DNA of 38,844 bases, from the NCBI RefSeq assembly GCF_015207605.1, contig NZ_JADEWO010000056.1, forward strand, positions 1-38,844, written 5' to 3'. The notes below the pieces were generated by a model. The model did no database searches. It saw only the letters and a list, made by a program, of their open reading frames with translations, and had not been told where the DNA came from. The stretch comes from Oculatella sp. LEGE 06141 (GTDB lineage: Bacteria > Cyanobacteriota > Cyanobacteriia > Elainellales > Elainellaceae). The translations under genes and the position numbers were made by a program. This document shows positions 7,958 through 17,094 of this stretch, in pieces. Each line of letters begins with the position of its first letter. The stretch's first letter is position 1.

Positions 7958-10210
7958 GTGACTAAAAGAACCGCTGCTCAACCTACGGCAACCCTATCCA
8001 TTTTTGGCAAAATTGGACATCTTGTATACCAGCATCGTCGTCTTGTAATAGGCGTGTGGAGCATTTTGCTGGTCTTGAGCCTGGCATTAACTCCGCAGCT
8101 TGAGTCTGCCCTTACCGGAACAGGAGTAGTTTATCAAGATGGAGAAGCATACCAGGTAGAACGGGTGCTTCAGCAAGAACTAGGGATTTCGCCTGAGACA
8201 TTGACAGTAATATTTACCAGTCCCCAAGCCCAAAATTTAACAGAAGCTCAGGCAGACATTGATTGTGTCATCGAACAAATTCGCACGTTGGCAACGGTTG
8301 AAACAGCCAGCAGTCCTATAGAGCCAGGCTACCTCAGCAGCGATGGAAATACCGCCTATAGCGTGATCAGTTTGCATGGGGATGAACGCGATCGCTCGCT
8401 CGTCATCGATCGCATTGAGCACGTACTTGACGAAAATCAAATCCCTACGGTTACTACCTATTTAGCTGGAGAACCCGTATTCGATCGGGATGCCCAAACC
8501 ATCAGTAAAGCCGATCTAGCCCGAGCTGAATTCATTACTTTGCCGCTCACGCTTATTGCTCTACTGTTTGTGTTTGGTTCGGCGATCGCGGCGGCTCTTC
8601 CTGTAGCAATGGGGATTATGACCGTTTCAGTCACGCTTGGTCTGCTGGCGTTCATTGCTGCCATCACCGATGTGTCTATCTTTGCTATCAATATCACGAC
8701 CATGCTGGGGTTAGGCATTGGAATTGACTTCTCGCTACTCATGGTCAATCGATTCCGCGAGGAGTTGCGGTCTGGCTCTGTTGAAGATGCGGTGGTACGC
8801 ACAGCCGATACGGCAGGACGGGCTGTATTTTTCTCAGGTTTAACCACTTGCATTGGTCTGGTAAGTCTGCTGCTGTTTCCCATTGTGCTATTGCGATCGC
8901 TGGGACTTGCCGGATCGCTGGTCGTTTTCATGTCAATTGCCGCCGCTCTGACGCTGGTTCCAGCGCTGTTAGGGCTTTTAGGAACAGGAGTAAACCGCTG
9001 GCGTGTGGTTCGTCCAGCACCCGAACGGGATGGGCTTTGGGCCGCGATCGCGCACACTATCATGCGTCATAGCTTGGTGGCAACAGCGGTTGTGTTTGTC
9101 ATCATTGGTCTGCTGGCATCACCCTTCCTGAGTGCCCAATTCGGGTTGGGTGAAGCAGACATTCTGCCCGCTCAGGTGCAATCGCGCCAGGGTATTGAGA
9201 TGATGAAGCAAGCCTTTGGTGAGGGTGAACCCACTCCCGTTGTGCTGGTTATTCGCACCACTGAACCAGGGGATACTATCCTCTCGGCTCAACATATTGA
9301 GACGCTGTACGGGTTGGTGGAGCAGCTAGAGGCTGACCCACGGGTAGCAGCCGTCAAAAGTTTGGTGAATATTGATCCACGGCTTAACCTGGAAAATTAC
9401 CAGCAGATCTATAGCAATCCCGCTCAAGTCTCCCTGCCAGATTGGGCTGTATTGATCGATCGCTTGAGCAATGAGACAACAACCGTAGTAACAGTTACCA
9501 GCCAAACCAACAGTAATGCAGAAGAGACGCGCGGTTTGGTTCATGAATTGCGCGATCGATCGATTGATCAGCTTCAGCTTCAGGTCGGTGGGCAAACGGC
9601 ACGGGCGATCGATACGATGCAAGTTATATTTCAACGCTTTCCCTGGGTACTGGCCGCCATTATGTTCGTGACCTTTGTGGCGCTAACGGTTCTGTTTGGT
9701 TCAGTGGTTTTACCGCTCAAGGCGATTTTTCTGAACCTGATGTCAATTGCTGCATCATTTGGAGCACTGGTATTCATCTTTCAAAACGGCAACTTCCAGA
9801 CATGGCTCAACTTTACCCCCCTGGGATACCTCGATATCATGCTGCCTGTGGTTCTGTTCTGTGTCCTGTTTGGCTTGAGTATGGACTATGAGGTGTTTCT
9901 GCTGACCCGCATCAAGGAAGCCTACGACGAGTCGGGAAACAACCGACGCAGCGTCGCCGAAGGACTGGAACGCACCGGGCGCATCATTACCAGTGCAGCT
10001 TTACTCATGATTATTGTCACAGGCGCATTTGCTCTGACCAGCATCATCTTTGTCAAAGCGCTAGGGTTGGGGATTGCGATCGCTGTCTTAATTGATTCCA
10101 CTTTAGTTCGAGCGGTGTTAGCTCCAGCAAGCATGAATCTAATGGGTAAATGGAACTGGTGGTCTCCCAAATTTCTGCGCCTTGAGCGAGTAAGCACCAA
10201 GCTAGACTAG
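7958..10210 (+). CDS. MMPL/RND-family transporter
   Basis: A 750-residue inner-membrane exporter with the MMPL fold, a duplicated RND-type layout with about 12 transmembrane helices. TM1 is near residues 29-47 (LVIGVWSILLVLSLALTP), followed by an external loop to about 185, then five helices to about 345, a second external loop and five more helices to about 730. GLGIGIDFSLLMVNRFREEL and LFGLSMDYEVFLLTRIKEAY are the paired signature motifs, each with the conserved D and R residues of the family. Members export lipids, glycolipids or hydrophobic compounds using the proton gradient. The start is GTG with AGAGGAAG about 9 bases upstream. No membrane-fusion partner is adjacent. Its cargo is unknown. 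Confidence 0.9.
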   Translation: MTKRTAAQPTATLSIFGKIGHLVYQHRRLVIGVWSILLVLSLALTPQLESALTGTGVVYQDGEAYQVERVLQQELGISPETLTVIFTSPQAQNLTEAQADIDCVIEQIRTLATVETASSPIEPGYLSSDGNTAYSVISLHGDERDRSLVIDRIEHVLDENQIPTVTTYLAGEPVFDRDAQTISKADLARAEFITLPLTLIALLFVFGSAIAAALPVAMGIMTVSVTLGLLAFIAAITDVSIFAINITTMLGLGIGIDFSLLMVNRFREELRSGSVEDAVVRTADTAGRAVFFSGLTTCIGLVSLLLFPIVLLRSLGLAGSLVVFMSIAAALTLVPALLGLLGTGVNRWRVVRPAPERDGLWAAIAHTIMRHSLVATAVVFVIIGLLASPFLSAQFGLGEADILPAQVQSRQGIEMMKQAFGEGEPTPVVLVIRTTEPGDTILSAQHIETLYGLVEQLEADPRVAAVKSLVNIDPRLNLENYQQIYSNPAQVSLPDWAVLIDRLSNETTTVVTVTSQTNSNAEETRGLVHELRDRSIDQLQLQVGGQTARAIDTMQVIFQRFPWVLAAIMFVTFVALTVLFGSVVLPLKAIFLNLMSIAASFGALVFIFQNGNFQTWLNFTPLGYLDIMLPVVLFCVLFGLSMDYEVFLLTRIKEAYDESGNNRRSVAEGLERTGRIITSAALLMIIVTGAFALTSIIFVKALGLGIAIAVLIDSTLVRAVLAPASMNLMGKWNWWSPKFLRLERVSTKLD

Positions 10211-10274
10211 GATTGAAGAGTTCAGTTCATAGTAGATTGGACATTACATTGCAATGTTGCCAACGTTCATCAAA

Positions 10275-10376
10275 GGGCGTTGCCAAATAGAGGTATGAAG
10301 GGTTTGTTTAAGCGATTACTGTAGGTGTATTGTATTACATTGCCCCTACAAAATTCATAGATTTTTTTAGCAACGC
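10275..10376. repeat. MITE-like palindromic element, copy B
   Basis: The left end GGGCGTTGCCAAATAGAGGT then ATGAA (10275-10299) is inverted imperfectly at 10354-10376, where the minus strand reads GCGTTGCTAAAAAAATCTATGAA. The core has ACATTGCCCCTACAAAA. It is about 100 bp, non-coding and clearly related to copy A at 7799-7892. Confidence 0.6.
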
Positions 10377-10406
10377 TTGATTCAGTAACACATCAATAAA
10401 CTCTTA

Positions 10407-10530
10407 TGACTGCGTTTAAAGTAGGCGGTTTATGTCCAGGCGATCGTCTTTTGCATAAGAGCTTGGACAGTTTGTTATGAAAGAATTTACCTTACACAAA
10501 AATAGTTATCAACAGATAGAAATTCAGTAG
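10407..10530 (+). other. Two overlapping micro-ORFs (24 and 17 codons), candidate only
   Basis: ATG at 10407 opens a 24-codon frame (MTAFKVGGLCPGDRLLHKSL...) whose TGA overlaps the ATG at 10478 of a 17-codon frame, MKEFTLHKNSYQQIEIQ, in the ATGA arrangement typical of coupled genes. The second stop, TAG, falls at the foot of a strong hairpin. No good ribosome site is visible before either frame, and frames this short arise by chance. Treat as a possible small peptide operon or small RNA, not an established gene. Confidence 0.2.
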
Positions 10531-10562
10531 AGAGTGGGAGCTGTACCTGGCTCCTACTCTCT
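10529..10562 (+). terminator. Stable hairpin, possible terminator or sRNA end
   Basis: AGAGAGTGGGAGC (10529-10541) pairs with GCTCCTACTCTCT (10550-10562) around an 8-base loop, with one G-T mismatch. It is followed by ATTTCTGCC rather than a clean T-run, so intrinsic termination is uncertain. It begins at the stop of the second micro-ORF. Confidence 0.4.
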
Positions 10563-10987
10563 ATTTCTGCCAGATCATGCCTTAGAGCTATTATGGGTCG
10601 ATAGAGCCGTTAAACGCTGTTATTCCGCATTCATGCTGTTGATTGCTGCTAATTGGAACAGTTAATTAGAACTATGTGAGTAATGGCAGTTCCAGTTAGG
10701 TGCTTTTTGTTTCTCGATATTTATTTAAACTACTGTTGTCGCTTCATTGAAAACGCTATATTCTAGAACTACAGAGGGAGCGACTATCGGCTAAGAGGGA
10801 CTCAGAGCCTCTAGACTTGAATTTGCTTATTCCCTAAGTATTCAGTACTGATTGATTATCTACCACTTCATTTGGCATCTTTCACCTAACGTTTTAAGCG
10901 ACATCAACAGTTTAGAGGTTTGTTCCTCAGGGTAATAGTCGTAGATCTCGTCGGTTTGTCCTTTTTCTAGATCTTTAAGGAGCTATC

Positions 10988-12379
10988 ATGGAAGGATATG
11001 AGCACGAGCACAAAGAAGGTGAACAGCACGATCACCTTGGCGCAGCAGATGCCTCTAGTTCTCTTTCTGCTGATTCGGGCAGTTCTACAAGTGGCTCAAC
11101 AGGTTCTTCAGTACAAGAAGCTGATTTCAACGCGGCTCTAGATGATGCATTTGAGGCACCTAAAGCGCCTGCTTCAAGCGGTTCTATTGACGATCACGAT
11201 CACGCTCCTGATACCACTGGCAACTCCAACCCCCATGTCTCACAAGAACTGCTTAGCAGCGCCAGGGGGCTCGATTCCAGTAAGACTCAAATAGTGAAAG
11301 ACCTAAACACCCGCATTGGCCGGACAGGCGATTTCCTTGACGGTGGCACTGGAAATGATGTGGTGATTGGATCACGAAGCAAAGATCTGATCATGGGAAC
11401 TGGTGGTGGATTCAACGTCATGACCCTGGGTGGAGGTGGAGACACCGTTGTCCTGGGTAAAGAAACCACCAACAAGATCTTTGATTTTGAGAAGGATGAT
11501 AAGTTTGTCCTGGCAGATGGTTTGACGTTCGATGACATTGCCATTGTTAAAGGAAATAATCCTGGAAAAGGTGGGCTTGACCAGCCTCTTGATTCCGAAA
11601 ACAATGTGCTGATTGTTGACAAAACAACAAACCATATTCTTGCGGCTCTAACCTTCGCAGATGAGTCAGCAATCACTGAATCTACCTTCAAACTGCTGGG
11701 TGAAGGTGCCGTGGAGAAAATAGACCAGAATCGATTCAGCAATATCAACATCCAGGATGGAGGCGATGGCCAACTGAATGGAACAAAAGGGAGCGACAGA
11801 TTAGCGGGTGGAAGCGGTGACGACTTCCTCTATGTCGGTAACGATGGCTTCAAGCTAAATGCAATGACATCGGGTGAGGAATTTCCCTTTGCCACCGATA
11901 GTCCTGGCGAGTTCACCGTCAACTTTGAGCTAAAGGATGGCAATCTGAAGGCTAGCGGCAAGTACGAGAACGCTGACGGTGCGCCACTGTTTAGCCAGGG
12001 TGAAACCACCATTGATCCAACGGCCACCTTTAATGGTGGAAATGCAGAAGCACTAGTTGAAGGCTTCTTGCGAGTTCCGGAAGACGTGGAGGGCAATAAA
12101 ATCACTGGCCTTCACATGCACTTTAGTACCGCTGGTGACGATCGCGGCAACTTTGCCGATGCTACAGTGATTCGCTACTTTGACGTTGACCCAGTCGATG
12201 CCAAGAGCGGCACAATCAGCGGTGACTTCAACCTGTCACCAGAGGAGCAAGCGGCATTCCTGGCTGGCAACCTTTACATGAACCTTCACACCAATGTTGA
12301 CTTGGATGGTGATGGCAAAGGTGGATTCGCCAATGGAGAAATGCGGGGTAATGCAAACAAGAACGTTGTGCGCCTGTAA
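10988..12379 (+). CDS. CHRD domain protein with RTX-like calcium-binding repeats and His-rich N-terminus
   Basis: A 463-residue, very acidic protein. Residues 1-75 are rich in His, Ser, Glu and Asp (YEHEHKEGEQHDHLG, DDHDHAPD), suggesting metal binding. Around 115-150 are glycine-aspartate RTX-like turns (GDFLDGGTGNDVVIG, then VMTLGGGGDTVVLG) followed by the IFDFEKDDKFVL segment typical of cyanobacterial calcium-binding proteins. A second short turn, LAGGSGDDFLY, precedes a C-terminal CHRD domain (about 285-463) with GLHMHFS, NLYMNLHTNVD and GEMRGN. There is no Sec signal peptide. RTX turns suggest type I secretion, but the export signal is not proven and no secretion genes are adjacent. A good ribosome site (AAGGAG) precedes the ATG. 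Role unknown, perhaps surface or extracellular. Confidence 0.85.
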   Translation: MEGYEHEHKEGEQHDHLGAADASSSLSADSGSSTSGSTGSSVQEADFNAALDDAFEAPKAPASSGSIDDHDHAPDTTGNSNPHVSQELLSSARGLDSSKTQIVKDLNTRIGRTGDFLDGGTGNDVVIGSRSKDLIMGTGGGFNVMTLGGGGDTVVLGKETTNKIFDFEKDDKFVLADGLTFDDIAIVKGNNPGKGGLDQPLDSENNVLIVDKTTNHILAALTFADESAITESTFKLLGEGAVEKIDQNRFSNINIQDGGDGQLNGTKGSDRLAGGSGDDFLYVGNDGFKLNAMTSGEEFPFATDSPGEFTVNFELKDGNLKASGKYENADGAPLFSQGETTIDPTATFNGGNAEALVEGFLRVPEDVEGNKITGLHMHFSTAGDDRGNFADATVIRYFDVDPVDAKSGTISGDFNLSPEEQAAFLAGNLYMNLHTNVDLDGDGKGGFANGEMRGNANKNVVRL

Positions 12380-12447
12380 CCTCACACATTTCCGAAATGC
12401 TCTCCTCTAACTGAGTTAAGACCTGCATTCTGCCATGATGATATCCT

Positions 12448-12487
12448 AAAAAGAGAGCCTGTTGCGGTTCAAACCACAACAGGCTCT
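12448..12487 (-). terminator. Intrinsic terminator, best oriented for the minus strand
   Basis: AGAGCCTGTTG...CAACAGGCTCT (12454-12487) forms a long stem around GGTTCAAACC. Read on the minus strand it is followed by CTCTTTTT (T-run at 12448-12452), a good intrinsic terminator for the membrane-protein gene at 12614-13531. On the plus strand it lies 75 bases past the CHRD stop and could also terminate that gene, though the T-run there is poor. Confidence 0.7.
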
Positions 12488-12613
12488 ACTTCCTGTGTCG
12501 CGTTGCATGGTATACCTAAATCAATGGCATCTACCTGAGAACGAATTACTTTGACCTAACGAGGGTGCGTTGGGGTTGTACGGGTGAGTGCAGCAATCTT
12601 AGCCAGCTACATA

Positions 12614-13531
12614 TCATACAGTGGCTGACACGGGATAAGCCGATTCTGCTGTAGACTGATACAAATCAACGAAGCGTCGGAATAAGAGCATGGTTTCGTG
12701 ATCGGAGATGCGGTTTAGGCTCACTAGACGGTGAATGCTGCGTTCAGAGAGTTTGTGCAAATAAGGCAAATCTTCAAATAATGTCAGGCAAGAAGCTGTG
12801 TGCAGCAGCATTTGCATTAATGGCCTGGGGTACTTCAAATTGCTGTAGATATCAATGAACAGTTGATGTTCGTCGCGGCTTAATGGCAACACATTGAAAA
12901 TCACAGTGATGCGTTTGTCGTTGTAGACCGGAATACTCAACTCGACCATGTAAGGCGTGTGAAGCGTCAAATCTACCTCAACAATCGGCTGTCTCCAGAT
13001 CCGCAGTGCGTTGAATGGCGAATCAAGCATCGTCTGAAACTTTAGAGTTCCGCCAATTTTGGTTGGCTCGAAATGACTGACTTTGATAACTCTCAAGTTA
13101 CTCAAACTAAAGCTATGCACTTTTTCTAGATGTTTCAAATTCAACAGGTGGTAAATTTGACAGACATAGGGAAAGGCAAGCGTGTATTTCTGGCTGATTA
13201 GATGCTGGTCGCGCAGTTCTTGCATCCGTTTTTGAGCCGTTTGGATATATGCTGCATCCTGATTTGATGCGGAATGGAACGCGTTGGTTTCCTCTGAAGG
13301 AGTAACAAAGCTGGCGAAGCTAAGACCCGGTTTCAGGTAGAGCCACGCACCAAACAACAGCGCAACTAATGAGAGTTGAAGGAAATCGCTGGTTGAAAAG
13401 TAGTTGTCTGCAACGGCAGCGCTGCTGCGATCGACAATACCAAACGCTAACAATAAAACACCTAGAAACCAAAAGTTGTTTTTGATTCTAGTCAAGTTTA
13501 AAAAAGTGTCTGAGGATGGTTGAGTGTTCAT
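12614..13531 (-). CDS. Uncharacterised membrane-anchored protein
   Basis: A 305-residue protein I cannot place in a family. Two hydrophobic segments lie near the N-terminus, at about 20-40 (NFWFLGVLLLAFGIV) and 50-66 (FLQLSLVALLFGAWLYL). The rest, about 67-305, is a mixed soluble domain with many strands and no obvious catalytic motif. A helical hairpin followed by a soluble domain suggests a protein anchored in the plasma or thylakoid membrane with a cytoplasmic C-terminal part. The start codon has no clear ribosome site. It stands alone between a terminator and the large sensor kinase gene on the same strand, 357 bases away, so co-transcription is uncertain. Confidence 0.7.
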   Translation of the reverse strand: MNTQPSSDTFLNLTRIKNNFWFLGVLLLAFGIVDRSSAAVADNYFSTSDFLQLSLVALLFGAWLYLKPGLSFASFVTPSEETNAFHSASNQDAAYIQTAQKRMQELRDQHLISQKYTLAFPYVCQIYHLLNLKHLEKVHSFSLSNLRVIKVSHFEPTKIGGTLKFQTMLDSPFNALRIWRQPIVEVDLTLHTPYMVELSIPVYNDKRITVIFNVLPLSRDEHQLFIDIYSNLKYPRPLMQMLLHTASCLTLFEDLPYLHKLSERSIHRLVSLNRISDHETMLLFRRFVDLYQSTAESAYPVSATV

Positions 13532-13887
13532 CGCTATTATTGGTTTGTAAAAGCGTAGTAATACGTGATTAGCCTCTGCACTCTGAAGTTTCTTTTGATT
13601 TGAAACGAATCAAAAGGTATCAGAAGGTAGACATCGAAGGGTTAATTCAATGAGAGCTAAACCGCACTGAACGAAAAGGACGCTGATTTGGATTTGTAAA
13701 GCACCTAACGCTTTAGCCTAAATATAAGTTAACAGTTGCAATACTCACTTACCCTCTGCCTCAGGTGCAGTTTGGACACTGAAGTTGGACAAGTCGCATC
13801 GTCCAATGGAGCGATCGCCTCTCTATCGAAAGTAATATTCCGAATGAGCTAGCTCAAGAAACAATAAAAATGTACTGATGGTTACAG
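13532..13887. other. Intergenic region, nothing recognised
   Basis: About 356 AT-rich bases between two minus-strand genes, with a single HIP1-type site near 13812. I see no gene, repeat or strong hairpin. Confidence 0.4.
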
Positions 13888-16800
13888 TCAGGTTTGCCGA
13901 ATAGGAATCTCAACAATGAACGTTGTTCCCTGGCCTGGATCTGAAACACACCGCAGCGAACCACCATGTCTTTCTGCCACAATTTGATAGCTGATGGATA
14001 ACCCCATACCTGTTCCTTTACCGACAGGTTTTGTTGAAAAGAAGGGATCGAACAATCGGGTTTTTATCGATTCAGGAACTCCTGAACCATTGTCAATCAC
14101 TTGAATACGGATGCAGTCAGAGGCGATCGCTTCTGTGCAGAGGATGATTGCAGGATCAATAGGCTCCTGTCTATCAAAAACGTCTTCTAAGGCATCAATT
14201 GCATTACTTATAAGGTTCATAAAGACCTGGTTGAGCTGCCCTGCATAACACTCTACAAGCGGTAAGCAGCCATAGTCTTTGATGATCTGAATTTCGGGAC
14301 GGCCAGAGCCTGCCTTGAGCCGATTTTGCAGAATCATCAAGGTGCTATCGAGTCCCTCATGAATATCAACCGCTTTCATTTCGGCTTCATCCATGCGAGA
14401 GAAAGTTCGCAGAGATGCCACAATTTTTTGGATGCGGTCTGCACCCATTTTCATAGAACTCAATAGTTTGGGTAGATCTTCAATCAGGAAATCTAACTCA
14501 GCCGCTTCCACTTGAGCCTGGATAACGGGATGCGGTGCAGGATAGTACTGCTGATACAGCTTTATCAGCTTCAGCAATTCTTGAGTGTATCCATTTGCGT
14601 AACCTAAATTGCCGTAGATAAAATTCACTGGATTGTTAATTTCATGCGCCACGCCTGCCACTAACTGCCCCAGACCCGACATCTTCTCGCTTTGAACCAG
14701 TTGCAATTGGGTTCGCTGCAATTCTTGTAAAGTGGTTTGGAGTTGATTGGCCTGCTGCTTCAACTGAGTTTCTGAGTCACGGAGCTGGAACTCTGCCTGT
14801 TTGCGCTCTGTGATGTTTAATCCGGCACCGCGAAAGCCAAGCATTTCGCCCTGATCATCTAGCAGGGGAACTCCATTTACCTCCTCCCACAAAATATCGC
14901 CCGATGGCGAAATATCGCGATGTTCGAGCTTAAAGACACTTTTTTGGGCATGAGCGTCCTGAAGAATGGCTTGAACTGGTTCAATATCTTCAATGGGCAT
15001 AAACTCGAACGGCGATCGCCCAAGCAGTTCAGATGGCTCATACCCTTTAACCGATTTGACCTTGCCAGTTATGAACGTATAAATTCCGTTGTTGTCTACT
15101 TCCCAAATGTATTCTCCAGCGGCTTCACTGATATCTCGAAACCGCTGTTCGCTACAGCGCAGGGCTTGTTCAGTCTGCTCACGTTCGTTTTCGATGTGCT
15201 TGCGTTCGGTGATGTCGCGGAAGTACCAAATTCGACCGTAGTAATCTCCATCCGGTGAGTGCATGGCTGCGGTATAACGCTCTAGCGTCCGACCATCTTT
15301 GAGCAAAATTTCGTCCTGGCTAACAATCTCTGGGTGTTGATATAAATAAATTACCTTGGCAATAAATTCGTCTGGATCTTGGGGTTTTGTGAGCACTAAT
15401 TCCAGGACTTTGCGATCGTCGCCCTGCTGAACCAGCGAGTTTGGCAACTCCCAGATCTGGCAAAACCGTTGATTGTAGCTGACGACCTGATTATGTTCGT
15501 CAACGACCAAAATGCCGTCGATCGCCACTTCCTGCTGCGCTTTTAGAATGGCGTTGCTGCGGCGTAGCGCTAGTTCGGCTTGTTTGTGTTCATTTTCAAC
15601 CCGCTTGCGTTCGCTCACATCAATCAGCAAACCATCCCAAACAATCACGCCATCGGCTTTTTGATCGGGACGGGATGCCCCTTGTACCCATTTCATCTGC
15701 CCTGAAGCGGTAATGATTCGTCCTTCCCACTCCCAGGTTTGTAAGGTTTGAGCAGAGTGAATAATGGAACTGGTGAGGCTAGTGCGATCGTCTGGATGAA
15801 CTGAATCGAATATTAAAGAAGCATTCTGCTGTACGGCTTCTGGTTCTAGCTCGTAGAGTTCTCGACACGCCGATGAGAGATAAGGAAACGTGATAGAACC
15901 ATTGAGGTTCAGTTGGAACTGATAAATCATTCCGGGTACATTGGCCGCCAGCTTACGGAATCGGGTTTCACTCAGGCTTAAGGCTGCTTCTGCCTCGCGA
16001 CGATCCTCCGCTTCACACTGTAGCTGTTCGATCGCCTGCCGTAACGCAATGGTACGAGCTTCAACCCTATCTTCAAGCTCTTCATTTAACTGCTGTAGCG
16101 TTACCTCAGCTTGCTTCAGGACAGTAATATCTTTGACAGTGCCAAGAATACCAATGACATTACCTGCCACATCATGCAATGGAATTCGATGCGTTTCCAG
16201 CCAGACTGACTTGCCGTCTGCCTGAAGCTGTGGCTGAATCGTCACTTCTGGTTGATCAGACTCCATTACTCGGCGATCGCACTGTTGATGCACATCGGCC
16301 TCTTCCGGTTTCCAGGCCAGGTCATTGTCATGTTTGCCAACAATTGCTTCTGGTGAGTCTAACCCTGCTGCCTTCGCAAATTGATGATTACAGCCGAGAT
16401 AGCTAGAGTGACAATCTTTCCAAAAAATGGCTTCGGGAATGCTGCTGATGACCCGTTGCAGTAATTGGTAAGACTGCCGTAACTGCATTCCTGCTTGTTG
16501 ATGTTCCAGCAGCGCAGATTGGAGCGCCCTGTTTTGCTGAACCAGTTCTGCGGTGCGCTCCGCGACTCGTCTTTCTATGTCTTGTTCAAATTGTTCGTGT
16601 GGCGGTTGAACGTGCTGGCGTTTAGCGAGTTCGGGTTCCAATCGGGCGTTGGTTTGAGCTAACTTAGCGGTTCCTTCTCCAAGCAACAGTTTCCGGTTGG
16701 CATTCATTGAAGCCAATGCAGGTTGTGAGGTCGTTAACAACGAACCTTCAAGCCAAACGCTAGAGTAATACCATAGCGCCATATACACACCCGCCACGAT

Positions 16801-17094
16801 CGCTGCTGCTAAATCCATCCCCATTTGCATTTTGAGGAGCAGAGGCGAACTATGGTAATGTCCATCAATGCTAATTAGCAGAACATGGCTACCATGCCCC
16901 AAGGCGCAGAAAACTAGAAGGGTGACCAGTACTAAAGGAGCCTTTTGATGTTTACGTAGAAGGGGCAAAAAAATCAGCAACGCAACGCCGAAGTAGCCAA
17001 CCGAAATAATGATATGGGTAGTAACTAGAGTAATTAGAGTATCAAGCAGCCCGTTGAGCATTTGTTGTGGTTCGCTTTGCTGGAGGTGATCCAT
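13888..17094 (-). CDS. Membrane multi-PAS sensor histidine kinase
   Basis: A 1068-residue sensor kinase. Three membrane helices occupy about 14-115, then a coiled-coil linker with an early heptad region (RRVAERTAELVQQNRALQ). Four PAS domains follow at roughly 205-330, 385-500, 520-640 and 660-780, most with PAC-type ends (DITVLKQAE, DVSERKRVE, DITERKHIE, NITERKQAE). A second coiled coil leads to the dimerisation/phosphoacceptor helix with H817 in VAGVAHEINNPVNF. The ATPase domain shows the N box (MNLISNAIDAL), DNGSGVP, FDPFFSTKPVGKGTGMGLS. No receiver domain is attached, and no response regulator is adjacent, so its partner is elsewhere. The short membrane part suggests sensing within the bilayer, and the PAS domains may bind redox or light cofactors. 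The signal is unknown. Confidence 0.92.
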   Translation of the reverse strand: MDHLQQSEPQQMLNGLLDTLITLVTTHIIISVGYFGVALLIFLPLLRKHQKAPLVLVTLLVFCALGHGSHVLLISIDGHYHSSPLLLKMQMGMDLAAAIVAGVYMALWYYSSVWLEGSLLTTSQPALASMNANRKLLLGEGTAKLAQTNARLEPELAKRQHVQPPHEQFEQDIERRVAERTAELVQQNRALQSALLEHQQAGMQLRQSYQLLQRVISSIPEAIFWKDCHSSYLGCNHQFAKAAGLDSPEAIVGKHDNDLAWKPEEADVHQQCDRRVMESDQPEVTIQPQLQADGKSVWLETHRIPLHDVAGNVIGILGTVKDITVLKQAEVTLQQLNEELEDRVEARTIALRQAIEQLQCEAEDRREAEAALSLSETRFRKLAANVPGMIYQFQLNLNGSITFPYLSSACRELYELEPEAVQQNASLIFDSVHPDDRTSLTSSIIHSAQTLQTWEWEGRIITASGQMKWVQGASRPDQKADGVIVWDGLLIDVSERKRVENEHKQAELALRRSNAILKAQQEVAIDGILVVDEHNQVVSYNQRFCQIWELPNSLVQQGDDRKVLELVLTKPQDPDEFIAKVIYLYQHPEIVSQDEILLKDGRTLERYTAAMHSPDGDYYGRIWYFRDITERKHIENEREQTEQALRCSEQRFRDISEAAGEYIWEVDNNGIYTFITGKVKSVKGYEPSELLGRSPFEFMPIEDIEPVQAILQDAHAQKSVFKLEHRDISPSGDILWEEVNGVPLLDDQGEMLGFRGAGLNITERKQAEFQLRDSETQLKQQANQLQTTLQELQRTQLQLVQSEKMSGLGQLVAGVAHEINNPVNFIYGNLGYANGYTQELLKLIKLYQQYYPAPHPVIQAQVEAAELDFLIEDLPKLLSSMKMGADRIQKIVASLRTFSRMDEAEMKAVDIHEGLDSTLMILQNRLKAGSGRPEIQIIKDYGCLPLVECYAGQLNQVFMNLISNAIDALEDVFDRQEPIDPAIILCTEAIASDCIRIQVIDNGSGVPESIKTRLFDPFFSTKPVGKGTGMGLSISYQIVAERHGGSLRCVSDPGQGTTFIVEIPIRQT

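Larger units (their letters stand above)
10211..10987. other. Gene-poor region with MITE copy, micro-ORFs and hairpin
   Basis: Nearly 780 bases between the transporter and the CHRD gene. It contains MITE-like copy B (10275-10376), two overlapping micro-ORFs (10407-10530) and a 13-bp-stem hairpin (10529-10562). The last 400 bases are AT-rich, carry no recognisable gene and presumably hold the CHRD gene promoter and leader. Confidence 0.45.

Noticed and set aside
8458-9063. 201-codon minus-strand frame inside the MMPL gene
   Set aside because: Fully antisense to a strongly supported transporter, with low-complexity Ser/Arg/Ala composition typical of shadow frames.
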